A stretch of 64,000 nucleotides of DNA from Alectoria sarmentosa (Eukaryota > Ascomycota > Lecanoromycetes > Lecanorales > Parmeliaceae): the NCBI GenBank assembly GCA_009733775.1, contig WOGZ01000036.1, positions 1-64,000 on the forward strand. Reading direction: 5' to 3'. Under the pieces are notes generated by a model. That model had not been told where the DNA came from. It saw nothing but the letters and a program-made list of their open reading frames with translations, and did no database searches. Each line of letters starts with the position of its first letter. The stretch's first letter is position 1. The position numbers and the translations under genes are program-made. Shown one piece after another: positions 1 to 11,764 of the stretch.

Positions 1-1
1 T

Positions 2-769
2 AATCGTTATAAAAAAGATATAACGTTTAAAAAAAACGATTTCGTCTTTTTTAACAACAAAAACATCGTTATAAATAAATTATTTAAGAAATTAAACGAC
101 AAAATATTCGATTTATTCAAAATTATATTTATTATCGATTTTTCCTACAAATTGAAATTATTTAAGATCATAAAAATTTACAACGTCTTTCATTTTAAAT
201 TTTTAAACCTCATTATTATTAATTCATTATTTAATCAAAAGAATCTTTTTTTTAAAATTATCATCGTTAAAAATAAAAAGAAATGAATAATTAAAGACAT
301 ATTAAATTTAAAAAAATTATAAAATCGTTTTAAATATAAAATTAAATGAAAAGACGTCGATAAAGATCTTAATTGATATAACACTAACGAAAATAAATTC
401 GATAATGCAAAAAACGTAATAAAAGACTTTCATAAAAGATATTTAAACAAATCAAAATAAAAAGATTAAACATTACTCAATTAAATTAACGACTAATTTA
501 TAAAAAGATCTCATTATTCACTTTTTCTCTTTTTTCTTTCTTTTTCACAATCGTCGTTATTATAATAAACGATGACGATTATATACAATTTTCGATTATT
601 GTGCGTGCGTCTTCACGTCATTTTTTCAAATAATAAAATCGATCAATATCGACGACGACGACGTGTCGATTTAAAATTTAAACGAATACGCGACCCTCAT
701 TACTCACATTATAAACACCTTTCGAAATTCTTTAACGTCGTTTTAAAACCTCGCTATCGTCATTGCTGA
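2..769 (+). mobile_element. Relic of Ty3/gypsy (chromovirus) polyprotein: integrase C-terminus and chromodomain
   Basis: Read from base 2, one frame runs for about 150 codons with only four internal stops. It carries the integrase C-terminal SH3-like segment (DLFKIIFIIDFSYKLKL, then KIYNVFHFKFL) and a chromodomain at about 284-450. There RFKYKIK, stop, KDVDKDLN, stop, YN matches the aromatic-rich core, with the family's Trp codons turned to TGA. The same frame, after further stops, carries a basic tail (QYRRRRRVDLKFKR) that ends at TGA 767-769. The 5' part of the element lies outside the window. Stops replacing Trp are typical of RIP. Direction is clear; family is Ty3/gypsy with chromodomain. 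Confidence 0.75.
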
Positions 770-1250
770 TTTCATTCGATATCATATATATAATAATTTA
801 TGAAAAAAGATTATTCAAAACATTATCAAAATATATATGAACTTCAGATAAAGTTTAACGCCTACGACTTGATTCGATTCGAAAAATCTCGTTTAATTAT
901 ATCGTTTAATTTTTGCGATTCTTTCTCCGTTCGAAATATGAAATATCAAATAACATTAAATATTCAAATGCTTCGACGACGATTATAACGTTAATTTTTC
1001 ATCAAATCACGTTATTTTTAAACGTTTAAAACGATAAAACATTATAACATCGACGATATTATAAACGAATTTTTCACGACATATTATTATCGCTACTATC
1101 GTTAACTTTCTTTAATTGAAAATAATTATCAATTAAATGTTTCGAAAACATAAAATAAGTTATAAACACACATCTTCGATTTTTATAACGCTAAAACATC
1201 GCTTTTTGAAAAAAAGAGATAATATTATAAACGTATTCTATATTTTTAAT

Positions 1251-1426
1251 AAGGCTGATATTTCTTTAACATCACATTTTTTTAACATTATTCGATTAAA
1301 CTTAACGTGATTTAATAAAGGTATTTGTTTTTATATAAATGCCTTCTTTTTATATATATACTTTCTTTTCACTTAATTGTTTTATTCAATACACTTATAT
1401 AATATAACTTTATATTAATTTTAACA
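1251..1426 (+). repeat. Possible LTR downstream of the gypsy relic
   Basis: This AT-rich segment begins TGATATTTC and ends TTTTAACA. It has a TATA-like run followed by a short C/T-containing stretch (ATTCAATACAC), resembling the promoter and end region of an LTR. It lies downstream of the polyprotein end on the same strand. The second LTR copy is not in the window and mutation is heavy, so both ends are guesses. It could also be anonymous RIP debris. Confidence 0.2.
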
Positions 1427-2379
1427 TAAATAATAATATTTAAACGTTTAAATTTATTATTCATTTGAGAATTATTAAATACGATATCTTTTCAAATAAT
1501 GTTTTTAAATAATCAAAATTTTTTTATTTAATAATTATTAAATTCAATATCGCAATTAATGCGAAAATAAATATATCGATTATCGCTATATTTCGAATCA
1601 TTAAAAAACATTTTAAATGCGATAAAAATTATTGAATTAAATTTATTAAATAATGAATAAACGTCAAATCGAAAGATTTTATTATTAAAAAAAATGATTA
1701 TTCACTTAAAGTCATCTTAAAAGACATTAAATAAATCTTAAAAATCGTTATAAATTAAGTCGTTTTATTATCTTTCAAAAACAATGTGTTATTTATATAA
1801 TTTCATTTTTATATTAATTATAAAACATAATTCGCAAACATTATCGAAAAATGAAATAAAAAAATTCATTTTAACGCACATTTTAATTAGTTTTTTAAAA
1901 TTTTAAACGTTTAATTAATCGTAATATACATATTATATGCGAAAAATTATTTCATTAATTTGAGACTTCGACAAAAATTAAGATTTTTAATTATCAAAAA
2001 TAAATTTAATTAAAAATTTATCATAAACGAAGATTTTTTTATTGACGATTATTAAAATTAAAAAAATTTCTTTTCAAATATTAAACGCATATAAACGATT
2101 TTGAATATATTTAAAAAAGAAACGTTATTTTTCGACGATAATATCGTCGAAAATAAACATCAAAAAAAATCTTTATTTTTTTAATTGTTTTTCAAAAATG
2201 AAATTAAAATTAAAATTAAATATAAATTAAACATTTTAAAGAGTTAAAATGCGCTTAATATTATTCATTTTGCATTTAAATTTAATATTTTCGAAATTAA
2301 TAATCATATAATTATTAATAAAATCATTTATAAAACGTGAAAATTAAAAAAACTTAAAGATTTTAAAAATCGAAAAAAT

Positions 2380-3080
2380 GTAAATTATATGTTAAGTGCA
2401 AGCACAATCGCGAAATTAAAAAAAAAAGATTATTATTGTAATAAATAAAACAATAATTTACGCTTTATTAACAACTTTGAATTTAATATTTTGATAAATA
2501 TTTTTATTTAAAACGTTAAAGCTTGTGATAAACTCGAAAATCGATTTAAAAATAACGAAAACGATAAAAATAATAAAAACGATAAAATAATAAACGATTT
2601 TTGATTAAATAATCGTTATAATTACGTTAATATTATTAAATTATTTTTTTAATTTTTCAATTAATTTGAATTCGAAATTTTTTTCTTTTTAATTACGTTT
2701 TTCACAATTTTCACGATTATAATTATTATAATTATCACGATTATCGTGATCTCCGCGATCTTTTTTGTTTATATTATTTTCATTTAAACGTTTATTACGT
2801 GCATCGCATTCGTTAACGTTATATTAATTTTTTTTATAATAAATATAATATTTGCAAATTTAAATATAAATGCGAAAATTATTAAAATTTGCGTTTATTT
2901 GAATGCGATGCTTAACGATATCTTTAACAATAATAAAAACAAATACGAATTATTAAATATGTTTAAAAAAATCGTTAATAATAACGACGAGCGTATGCGC
3001 TTTCGAATGCGTGAAATTGAATAAATTAATAATAATATTGAAAAATCGAATTATCGCATAATTTAACGTTTATTTAATTT
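2380..3080 (-). mobile_element. Relic of Ty1/copia gag zinc knuckle and protease
   Basis: On the minus strand, codons at about 2,847-2,806 read YIYYKKN, stop, YNVNEC. Restoring only C-to-T/G-to-A changes gives the CX2CX4HX4C spacing of a retroviral gag zinc knuckle (Cys to Tyr and His to Tyr are both single RIP transitions). It is followed by a basic Asn/Asp/Arg-rich stretch (KKDRGDHDNRDNYNNYNR) and then, near 2,560-2,390, by a degenerate protease-like segment (ITSFNVLNKNIYQNIKFKV). The order gag then protease fits copia. Integrase and RT are not recognisable before the gypsy relic begins. The assignment rests mainly on the knuckle. Confidence 0.45.
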
Positions 3081-3099
3081 TATGATTTTTATTATAAAT

Positions 3100-5290
3100 A
3101 TTATAAATTTGATTATAATTCTCGCGATACGCATTATATTAAAAATTTAAACTTTTATAAAAATAATAAATCTTTTAAATTTTATCGAAAAAAAAAAATC
3201 GTTCGATCGAATTAATTCTTGAATTCTCGAATAACGCTTATAAAAATATTAATATATTTTTACGATTTATTTTCGCAAACGATTAAAATAAAAGATTTCA
3301 ATTTAAAAATAATAAAATTAAAAATGTTAAAACTTCGAGATTTATATTTTTTGAGCTTTTTTCAAACATCAAAAACATTAATATAATATTTAATTTTATT
3401 TCGAAGATTATCTTCGCAGCGGATTTTCATTATCGTATAAATTTTATTATACGTTTCGATTTAAATTAAAACGTTTATTTTAATAATAATAAATTTTAAT
3501 TCGACGATTAAACGATTATTCGAAACATCTTTTATTTTAATAACAAGATTTTCGATAAATTTAATCATATCGATTTCGATTTAATATCATAATTTAATCA
3601 AATTTAAAAAAATTTGCATTTAACGCTTTCATTTAATGTGATTAATAATTTTCATAAATATTTTAATCTTTTCAAATTAATTTAAAGAGATCAAAAACTT
3701 AATTTTAAAATATTCGAATATAATATCAAAAAAAGTTAATTTAAATTTTAAGATTTAAAAACTTTTAAAGCTTGAATTTAAATTTTCGTTTAAATTAATA
3801 TTCGAAAAAATGATTTATAATGAAATAAAGTTTAAAAATAATAAAGTTTATATAATAAATTTTTTAAAAGTGATTAAAATAAAAAACGTCGAAAAAATAA
3901 AACGCGCTTTAAAATCAAAAAGCTTTTCATTAATAATAAATTTTAATAATGATTCGAGAATTAATTATTTCAAAATAAAAGTAAAATTAATGTAAGAATT
4001 TAAAATAAAATCGTTATCGTTATTATTATCGTTATTATTATTCAAAAAATGTTCAAAATTTATAAAATTTCAAAAATATGAAAAAAATCTCGTTGAACTT
4101 TGAAATTGATTTAATATAATTTAAATTTTCATTTACGAAGAATTTTTATCTCGCAATCGAAAAAATATTCGACGATGTTTAAAAAAACGATAAATTTAAT
4201 AAATCTTAAAAAAAATATAAAAACATAAAAATGTTTATTTAAAAAAAAATCATTTAATTTTATAAATCGCAACGAATTTATAATAAATACGTTATTCGAA
4301 TTATATTAATTATTTTGATAATTAAAAAACTTTAAAAAAAAACGATAAAACTTCGAAATTAAAAATGAAATTAATAATTTCATTTCGCTTATTTAAAACG
4401 TTCGAATATAACATTATTATTATTAAATCGTTTTATAATAAAAGTTTTTTCTTTTTTAATTTTCGAAGTAAAAAGTTTTTTTTTAACGCTTTAATTTTAA
4501 CATGTTAAATACGCGAAATAAATTTTTTTTTTTTTTTAATTAATTATTAATCTTTATCTTTATTTTTAACTCTTTAATTTTTATTATAAATATTTCGTAA
4601 TTAAATTATCAAATATAATTATTATCATCGAATTTTAAATAAAGCGATTTATAAAACGAAAATATATTATTTATTATTTTAACATATCTCACGCAGATAA
4701 ATTAATAATATTTTAAAAATTTAATAATTACATAATCACGATCGCAAAATAACATCGATATATTACGATTAATTATAATATATCTCGAATCGTTTTAATC
4801 ATTTTATTTTATTTTAAACGAAAATGAAAACGATGCGAGTTATTAACGAAAACGACGCGAATATTAATAACGTTTTAACGCTCAAAAAAATGATATTAAC
4901 TTTTAAAAACGTTTATAACTTTTAAAAGGACGTTATTAATTATCAAAAAAAACGCTTTAAATGTCGTTAATTTTCAACGTTATTTTTCTCGTTTTATTTT
5001 TTGCGCTCTCATTATGAATGAATCGTAATTATTTTAATTCAATAATTATTTTATTTACAACGAATATTATTTATATCAAAAAAGTTGCGATGCATAAAAT
5101 ATAATAATTTTTATAATTAACATTTTTATTACGATAAATATGAAATATCAAAAAATAATAATAATTATAATGAATAATAAAACAATTATATTATAACAAT
5201 GTCGATGCAAATTCGAATTTATAATTTATCAAAATATGAAATAAAACATTTAATTATATTATTTTAAAAATATTATGAAAGAAAGAGCGA
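3100..5290. other. Unidentified RIP-degraded sequence
   Basis: Over 2 kb of AT-rich sequence with no recognisable domain. The only moderately long open stretch is 61 codons at 3,810-3,995 (+), Lys/Ile/Asn-rich and without motif, which is expected by chance at this composition. It is probably more retroelement debris. Confidence 0.5.
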
Positions 5291-7317
5291 TTTATGTATG
5301 AACGCATTAAATGCATATTAATGCGCACGTGACCGTCAAGGCTTGGCGTTACGTGACTCGAATTTCAACAGATGTTTTTGATAGGCTATTAGTATCATTG
5401 CGGAAAACCCCTTGCCGACCTTAAAGTAAGATTCGCCAAGACCTCGGGAGTCTAAAATCTAGCGTGCGGCTAGGGCGTTTGAGCATTTACCCCTTGTGTG
5501 GTCACTATCTCCTACTATCATCATATTATGGCAAATCACCCAGCTCTCAATTTATGCCAAAATGCTCACTCCCAGCGGGAGAGGATTTCGGACAACACTC
5601 AACAATCTATCTTGTCATGTTGGAGGTGTGGTCGCCACTGTTCAATCCTATCTTCTGCAATGTTGGACCGTACATCACAGTTGTACATACTGATACTTAT
5701 GTCGTTCGAGCAATGGTTCGAACGTCATCGACATCTTGCTGTGTTGCAACGCTTTGGAAGGCGGTCACCGTTTACGGCATTCAAAAGTACGAGCTAGAGG
5801 GATACTTGGGTTGCCTACGCTGGCCTTACTTTAGGTGAGGTAGCGGAGCTGTACACTACACAAGCTTTTCATTTGCCTCCTTCCACTCCGTTCCCTTTCC
5901 GACCTTGCATCCTTGATGAATTATTTGCCGATTTCACCCACCTGTGTTCGTGCGCAGGTCTCCGATGGCAATACCCGAGGCTTTCAATACTCATCTTCGC
6001 CTAGCACTGTCTCTGACACTCTTGGACCTCGACCCATCGCCGCAAATTCAGGGGCAAAAGGGAGAGGAAAGCCCTTTGCAATCTCCTCTACTACTCTGAG
6101 TGTCAAGCTTTCTTTGCCTTTCTAGCACATTCTGGCGAGGGGTGATCGAATCGAGACTACGGACCGTTCAGACGCTGTATGTAGTGCGCTCTGTTGTTCT
6201 TTCTCTGTATGCATGGCTTGCATCCATATGTTCCCAAAGGGGATCCTGGATCCGAACTTCTGTTGATGTCATGTCACCGTTCTTTCCTACAAAATGCTTG
6301 ACACGGTCTTCTCTCCAATTAGCATGTCTGCCAAGACCATAAAAGGCGGGGACTGGCATGGGCATGGACCTTTACTATTACGAGCTTGCGGAAGATTATG
6401 ACAAGCATTCGATCGCACCGGTATCTCTACACCTTCGATGAGCTAGGACACGGTGCTTTAATGCTGTTGGGCAATAATGAGTCCAAGCTTGCCTGAAGAT
6501 GTCATCTAAGGGGTCTCCCGTCGTCGGATATCAGCGCCATTTAAGTACAGCGAGAATGATATTTGCGGCCGTCCTATTCGCCTTCTGCTCTTACCTACAT
6601 GCTGGGATGTCTAGGCATTGCTTTTCGATTCAACCTCACGAGATTTTCAAGATGACTACTTTTCTATCTATCAAATATTTGCTGCTGATATCAGATCGGT
6701 GTAGCTCGCAAGGTTCTTCTATCCAGACCGTGATGTCCACCTACAATCTAGCGTTGCATTGGCTTGACGGTCAAGCCCGAGGTTCTTGAGCTGGAAAACC
6801 GAACCTATTGGCTCAACACGACAAGACCGGGACAATAGGCTGAATGATCGCAAGGGCTTCCCGTTCAGGGTGTAGGGTGTAGATGCTTCCAGGTTTCAGA
6901 GTTTGAAAATTCATCCTTGAGACATGCGGTTGCGGCGTGTGCGTCTAGTCTACCTAGACCTCCCGACGCGGGCATTCCACCATGCAGCTTAGCCCCGTCA
7001 AGAATACTACCTTCGCAAACCACCGGCCATCATTGACTCGCCCATGTCGGTCTCGGCGACAAGATACCTCATTACGACGCAGGTCCAGTTTTACGAGAGC
7101 AATTTGATGACGCAATGCAGGAGACTCCCGCCCACTTCGAGTGCGGCGCCCTCTATCCCATCTATTATTAAGGGACCTGCCCATTGATAAATACCCTCTC
7201 TTTCCTCTTCACTTCGATACACTTTCTCTACATCTGCTGCAGGACTCCAGAATACCAGTATCACACCGTCATAGTATCACCGATATACTCTCCGTGCTTT
7301 TTCACATCTCTTTTGCC
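5291..7317. other. Unassigned stretch at the left edge of the gene island
   Basis: Normal base composition but no gene I can support. Several open frames of 60-125 codons overlap on both strands. Two have protein-like composition: 5,498-5,797 (+), with a basic C-terminus, and 6,168-6,365 (-), ending in an Arg/Thr/Glu-rich stretch. Neither has a recognisable motif or convincing introns. A TATA-like GATAAATA with CT-rich sequence at about 7,185-7,215 probably belongs to the promoter of the gene starting at 7,318. Confidence 0.4.
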
Positions 7318-8228
7318 ATGCGTGCTTCAACCGTTTTCACGTTCGCTTCCCTCTTCTTGATCGGCTCCCACAGCCTGCCTCAACCCGAGAACTTGAAGCT
7401 GTCAAGGACGATCGAGGACCGCGAGGCCAATATGTAAGTCCTCTAGTGCCAGAAGTTCATGTCTGTTTGAGCAAGACCGTCAAGTTGACATCAAATAGTG
7501 GTTCAGGCAGTCCATTTGCCAGCCACAGTGGAGGCGCGGAGTGGTGGAAAGACCACCAAAGTGGCGGTGGTCCCCCAGCTTCGAATGGCACGAAAATAAA
7601 GGAACGTCAGGAGCATCACGAGTATGTGCATCTTTCAGATCGCCCGAGATTCTCAAGCTCATCCACAATAGGAGGCCGAGCAGCATACCTAGCGAGTTCT
7701 TCGAGCACAAGCATGATGGCTCTGGCAGTTCGAGCTCTGGCAGTCCGAGCACCAATGAAACCAAAATTAAGGAACGTCAAGATCCTCACGAGTACGTTTA
7801 TCTTCCAAACCACCCGTGAGATCGTCAAGCTCATGTCAAACAGGAAGCCAAGCAGCATACCTAGCGAGTTCTTCAAACACAAGCATGAGGGCTCTGGCAG
7901 TCCGAGCTCTAGTAGCTCTAGTACGAGTACCAATGAGACCAAAATTAAGGAACGTCAAGGACCACCACCAGGAGACAAATCCGGGCCACCGGAAGGCTTG
8001 ACGTATGCTTTTCACCGTCGATGTTCAATCATCGAATCATCGCTAACGTGAAGCAGATTTAAAGAATTTATAAAGCACACAAAGCATAAGGGCGGCTCTC
8101 CTGCTCATGGCGCCCCTGTGCCTTTGAGCACCGGTACCTCAACCACCACTGACGACTCAACGGATTCGTCCTCTAGTAGCATCGACACCAACAGCACGAA
8201 AGTGAGGATGATGAAGTTCCGAGATTAG
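7318..8228 (+). CDS. Small secreted protein made of repeated exon modules (effector-like candidate)
   Basis: I do not recognise a named family. Five exons (7,318-7,433; 7,499-7,621; 7,672-7,791; 7,844-8,002; 8,057-8,228) splice in frame to 229 residues. All introns are GT-AG and 50-65 bases long. Residues 1-20 form a signal peptide (MRASTVFTFASLFLIGSHS). Each later exon encodes one module: an aromatic/His/Lys motif (EFFEHKH, EFFKHKH, EFIKHTKHK; EWWKDHQ in the first), then a Gly/Ser-rich linker, then a sequon with basic residues (NGTKIKERQ, NETKIKERQ twice, NSTKVRMM). All four introns interrupt a codon after its second base, so the internal exons are symmetric and can be duplicated without shifting frame. 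Exons 3 and 4 are near-identical. No Cys and no Kex2 dibasic sites lie between modules. The protein is probably extracellular and N-glycosylated; its function is unknown. The gene model is strong; the effector role is inference. Confidence 0.85.
7672..8002 (+). repeat. Tandem exon-plus-intron duplication inside the secreted-protein gene
   Basis: Exon 3 (7,672-7,791) and the first ~120 bases of exon 4 (from 7,844) are close copies: both carry AGCAGCATACCTAGCGAGTT and AATTAAGGAACGTCAAG. The introns before each copy (7,622-7,671 and 7,792-7,843) also share words such as TCAAGCTCAT. So exon and intron were copied together, probably by unequal crossing over. Exons 2 and 5 are more diverged copies. 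Confidence 0.8.
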
Positions 8229-11200
8229 ATCGTTGCTCTCGTCGACGATGAACAATGAGCTGGAGACATATGCATCAAGGCTTTGAGAGAGACGACCACT
8301 GTATTGATGCTTCTGGACGGTGTATGATATCGTGTATGGTGCAGGGAACCCAAAATCTGGCCGGAAAGGATATTGATAGATAGCATTCATTTTAATAAAG
8401 GTCATTTACCATGAAGAACTTTCATTCGGCTGGATTCTTGCTGTTCAGTGAACGGTGATCGGTGAAGCACCAAAGATGGTGGAGGAGGCAAAGCAAAGTT
8501 GGTGGTGTACTCGTAAGCTACGCTCGATTGGGATGCCAAGACATCTCGTCCCCTCGACTAAAGTATCCTTCTCGCCCTGTCGAACCTGAGCGATCGATCA
8601 TTGCAAATCTCGGACCCTATCGCCCTCGCGCGCTCTCTTCACCTCTACATCACAGCGCATCTTCCCACCCCTCAATCTACCACCGAGACCACCAATGCCT
8701 TCGCCATCTTCAAACCCCCATTCCCCTCGCCATATACACCGCCACGGTACCGCCGTGACCTTTTCGAAAAGCCCCCTTTGCCCCTCTCTTGACACCCAGC
8801 CGCACAGCCGCGGTCCATTACTTTGCGGCAGAGGTGGGGTTGAGAGCTCGTGTGCGATTTCAAGATGCTATGGGACGGCGGGTCATGGGCCGCTGATGGA
8901 GGATGCGTTGGTGTGGATGCAGGTGGGGAGGACAAAGTCTGAGGGAGTGTAGATATGCTGTGAGGAGAGAGGGTTAGTGGGGTGGAGGAATGGAGGATAT
9001 GAGGAATGACTGGGCTTTTGGTCTGCGGGTTGGACGTTTGGAAGAGTTTGGGGGGGGGGGGGTGACGCGGGGGGGGGGGGGGGGGATACGGTGATTGGTG
9101 TTGGAGGGGAATTGGGGAGAGAAGCATTGTAGGTGGATCTTGTTGTGTATCTAGTGAGCCTAGCGACTATGGCTGACAAGGGATTGAGAGGCGGAGGTAG
9201 GTGGAGGAAGAAGGCATCTAGGATAAGATGGCTGCTGGACGGGCCGAAGCGTGGTATATGGTATGGATCGGTACATCTTCTGCCAGTACCTAGGGTGGCC
9301 TGGCCGAAAGGCGCTGAAGAGATTGGATAGCGACGCGTAAGGTTTGGATCTCGGAATGAAGTTCCATGGAACAATGCAAACAAGCGCACTTTCACTACCC
9401 TGGCAGACTTGCGTTCCCAACCCTCGTCCCCATCACCAACAACGTTCTCGCTCGTGCTGAACCGGCATCATCACACCGTATCGCCCTCTCACTAACCCTG
9501 ACCAGCAAAGGTCTCTCATTCCACAACGGCCCCCAAACACAAGCCATCCATCTAGCTTTCCCTGCATCCTTCCCCCCCTCCTTTTGCAAACCACAAGCGC
9601 ACAACCATTCAGCAAGCACAAGCCGCATCTCACCACACGCCATGTTCTTCCCGATACAATTCCAGAGCCCGAGCGAAGAGGGAATGGAAGTTGGTCACGA
9701 CACAGAACTGACGTGCAAGGTGGAAGCTGTAGCGGTGAGTTGAAGTGAAGTGCAGTGTGGAGTGGTTGGCGTCTATACTGGGTGGCGGAGACGTGCGGCT
9801 GGGAATATGGATGCTTGGTTTGCCTTGAGGGTAAATTTATATTGCCTGGAGGAGCCCGCTTGTGATGGAAAGGAGCATGTATGATAAGGAGCAGAACGAC
9901 GACGACGACGTACAAGAGGGATGCAATGCCTAGAGACGACAAAATTAGCCCTCAGGCGCAACGATGCAAGCCAAACTGAATCAACAGGAACAGGCCGTGC
10001 GACACACCGTCCGTATTTGGTCCCAGCGCCGAGATAGCGCAATGCGTGCACACAGCAGACGAATTGATTTCCGTCTCACGTGTAAAAAGCCTGTACATAT
10101 CTAGTCCACGAGTGTAATCCGCTCGCTGCCATTTTCGCGGTAGAAATTCCCGCTGAGGAGGGTTGTGAAGGAGGATTATTATTCGTTACCGGTGAGCAAG
10201 AGATCGTTGATGAAGGTTAATCCAATCTCCAGCACGCGGATGCCTTTGCCGTTGTCGGTGTCGTCGCCACTGCGGAGTAGAGTACATCTGTGACTAAATC
10301 GTCATTTTTGCTTATGATATCTCCACTCCGTTGTGCTTTCACAGCTCGTGCCCGCAGAGATCGTGCAATGCACCGACTGGTGTTGATGAAGGAGAGCTCT
10401 GTAGGTGCGATGCGAATGATCTCCTTGTAGAGTATGTCTCATGGGAATTCCTCGACCCGGTTCTCGAGGTTGCTATTCCGCATCTCTTGAAGGGAAGGAA
10501 GGTATGCGAGAGACAGTCTATGATTTGGACAACGGGAAAGGAGAAAAGACGGCTCAGGTATAGATTGTAGAGGGCGGGAATGATGAGATAGATGGTGGGA
10601 AGGATGTATCATCGGAGTTGGGGAACGTGTATGCAGGAGATGGCACTCGTCACCATAATAGTTGATGGGACTGCCATCGGAAGCGCGAGAGGGGTTTCGA
10701 GGCGAGGTGGAAGCATGAATGGTATCGAATGTGTCAGGAATGGCTTTGGAGTTCCTAGATGCGTTGAGCACAATATCCGCTGTTATTCAAATTGGTCAGA
10801 CAGGAGGTGGGTGGCCATTTGCTTAGCCACGGCTGTGGAGATGCTTGGTCGTCGTCGACGTGGACTGATATACCAAAGTACATCAGAAATTTTGTAGACT
10901 TCTGTGGCGAGCCGCAATCGCGGAGATGCTCGGTCGTGACTCCATCGATGTGGTCCGCCTCGGGCAGAAAGGTCTAGGGCGTCTGTTATGGGTGCTCTGC
11001 ATACAATACTTGCAAGCGCGAGCAAGGAAGCGTCTTATATCAGTAGGGAAGATGCGGAATGAGGGTGCTGGGTTTGATGATGATCACGCGGTGCGTCTGA
11101 TGGATGTATGTAGGTGGGCAAGTGTTGGCAGGACATATTATTGCCGTGATACATATCGCACAAATAGTATCACCGTCCATGCCAGCCTCTTCACTTGATT

Positions 11201-11248
11201 GAGGTTACTCAGGCACAGCTCGAATCAAAGTCCGCCCTTGAATCCAAT
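8229..11248. other. Unresolved coding-like debris
   Basis: No intact gene was found. Several stretches look protein-like but cannot be joined: 8,800-8,950 (+), with segments AAVHYFAAEVGLRARVRF and GPLMEDALVWMQVG in different frames; 9,366-9,743 (+), with SLTLTSKGLSFHNGPQTQA and MFFPIQFQSPSEEGMEVG; and 10,290-10,095 (-), with GKGIRVLEIGLTFINDLL and NFYRENGSERITLVD. Frame changes with no splice signals suggest one or two decayed genes. I do not recognise the families. Pro/Ser-rich frames at 8,672-9,395 (-) are shadows of C-rich sequence. Confidence 0.35.
9050..9085 (+). repeat. Two long poly-G runs
   Basis: Thirteen G (9,050-9,062), then TGACGC, then seventeen G (9,069-9,085). This could form G-quadruplex structure, and run lengths are likely to vary between strains or be misread in sequencing. 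Confidence 0.95.
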
Positions 11249-11764
11249 TCAACTGTATCCTTCAAGACCTCTTTCTTCCATGTTGTCATGCTTATCATCA
11301 AGACCGTCGATCGCTCTCAACTCATCAAAGGGATTCCTGTACGCCTCGACTGCCATTGATCCGAGAAAGGAGCCAAATAGGATCCAGTAGCAAGCAAAAA
11401 TGCCAATCCCAGCCCAGAAAGCGTGCGTCCACGGTGGAGAGAGAGCGAAGATCGAATCCGAGCCCTTCTTCCCTTCTGCCACTTTCGCAACACTGTCGAC
11501 CCGGTTTTCCATTGCCATGAGGCACCGAGCCTTTACTGCAGTGGTTGTGTCAACGCCGGGATCATGATTACTAACCAAGTAGTCGCACAAAGCGCTGCTA
11601 GTATGGGTAAGCCAGACCGTGTCGTCGAGGTGTCGGCAATGAGCCCCTTCTGCATGGCCCATACCATAGCTGGCATAGGCAATGGCGAACACGCTGTATC
11701 CGAGGAGAAACCAGATCCAGAAGCAGGTGGCTGTGAGGCAGAATATGGACCAATGGTCAGACAT
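11249..11764 (-). CDS. Small two-TM membrane protein, function unknown
   Basis: A single open frame of 171 residues. Residues ~7-30 (IFCLTATCFWIWFLLGYSVF) and ~115-138 (FWAGIGIFACYWILFGSFLG) are strongly hydrophobic membrane segments. They are separated by a polar loop containing three Cys (43, 60, 81). The short tail is acidic (DDKHDNMEERG). The length and two-helix layout with Cys in the loop suggest an ER or plasma-membrane protein, but no family is recognised. The ATG at 11,764 overlaps the end of another minus-strand frame (stop TGA at 11,759-11,757), so the true N-terminus could lie in an upstream exon. Confidence 0.6.
   Translation of the reverse strand: MSDHWSIFCLTATCFWIWFLLGYSVFAIAYASYGMGHAEGAHCRHLDDTVWLTHTSSALCDYLVSNHDPGVDTTTAVKARCLMAMENRVDSVAKVAEGKKGSDSIFALSPPWTHAFWAGIGIFACYWILFGSFLGSMAVEAYRNPFDELRAIDGLDDKHDNMEERGLEGYS

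Larger units (their letters stand above)
1..5290. repeat. AT-rich, RIP-degraded retrotransposon block (left flank)
   Basis: Composition is very AT-rich, and much of the surviving G+C lies in CG dinucleotides, while CA/TG-containing words are scarce. That is the pattern left by repeat-induced point mutation. No intact gene is present, but two retroelement relics can be read in frame (gypsy integrase end, + strand; copia gag, - strand). Composition changes sharply near 5,280-5,330, which I take as the edge of the euchromatic island. No clean target-site duplication was seen at this edge. Confidence 0.9.

Noticed and set aside
3810..3995. 61-codon open frame in the AT-rich block
   Set aside because: Lys/Ile/Asn-rich with no motif; expected by chance in such AT-rich sequence.
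7318..8228. RiPP (dikaritin/ustiloxin-type) precursor with repeated core peptides
   Set aside because: Those precursors have Kex2 Lys-Arg sites between short identical cores. Here the modules are 40-57 residues long, with no dibasic site between them, and are separated by introns.
8672..9395. Long Pro/Ser-rich minus-strand frames
   Set aside because: They cross the poly-G runs as poly-Pro and overlap other frames; composition artefact.
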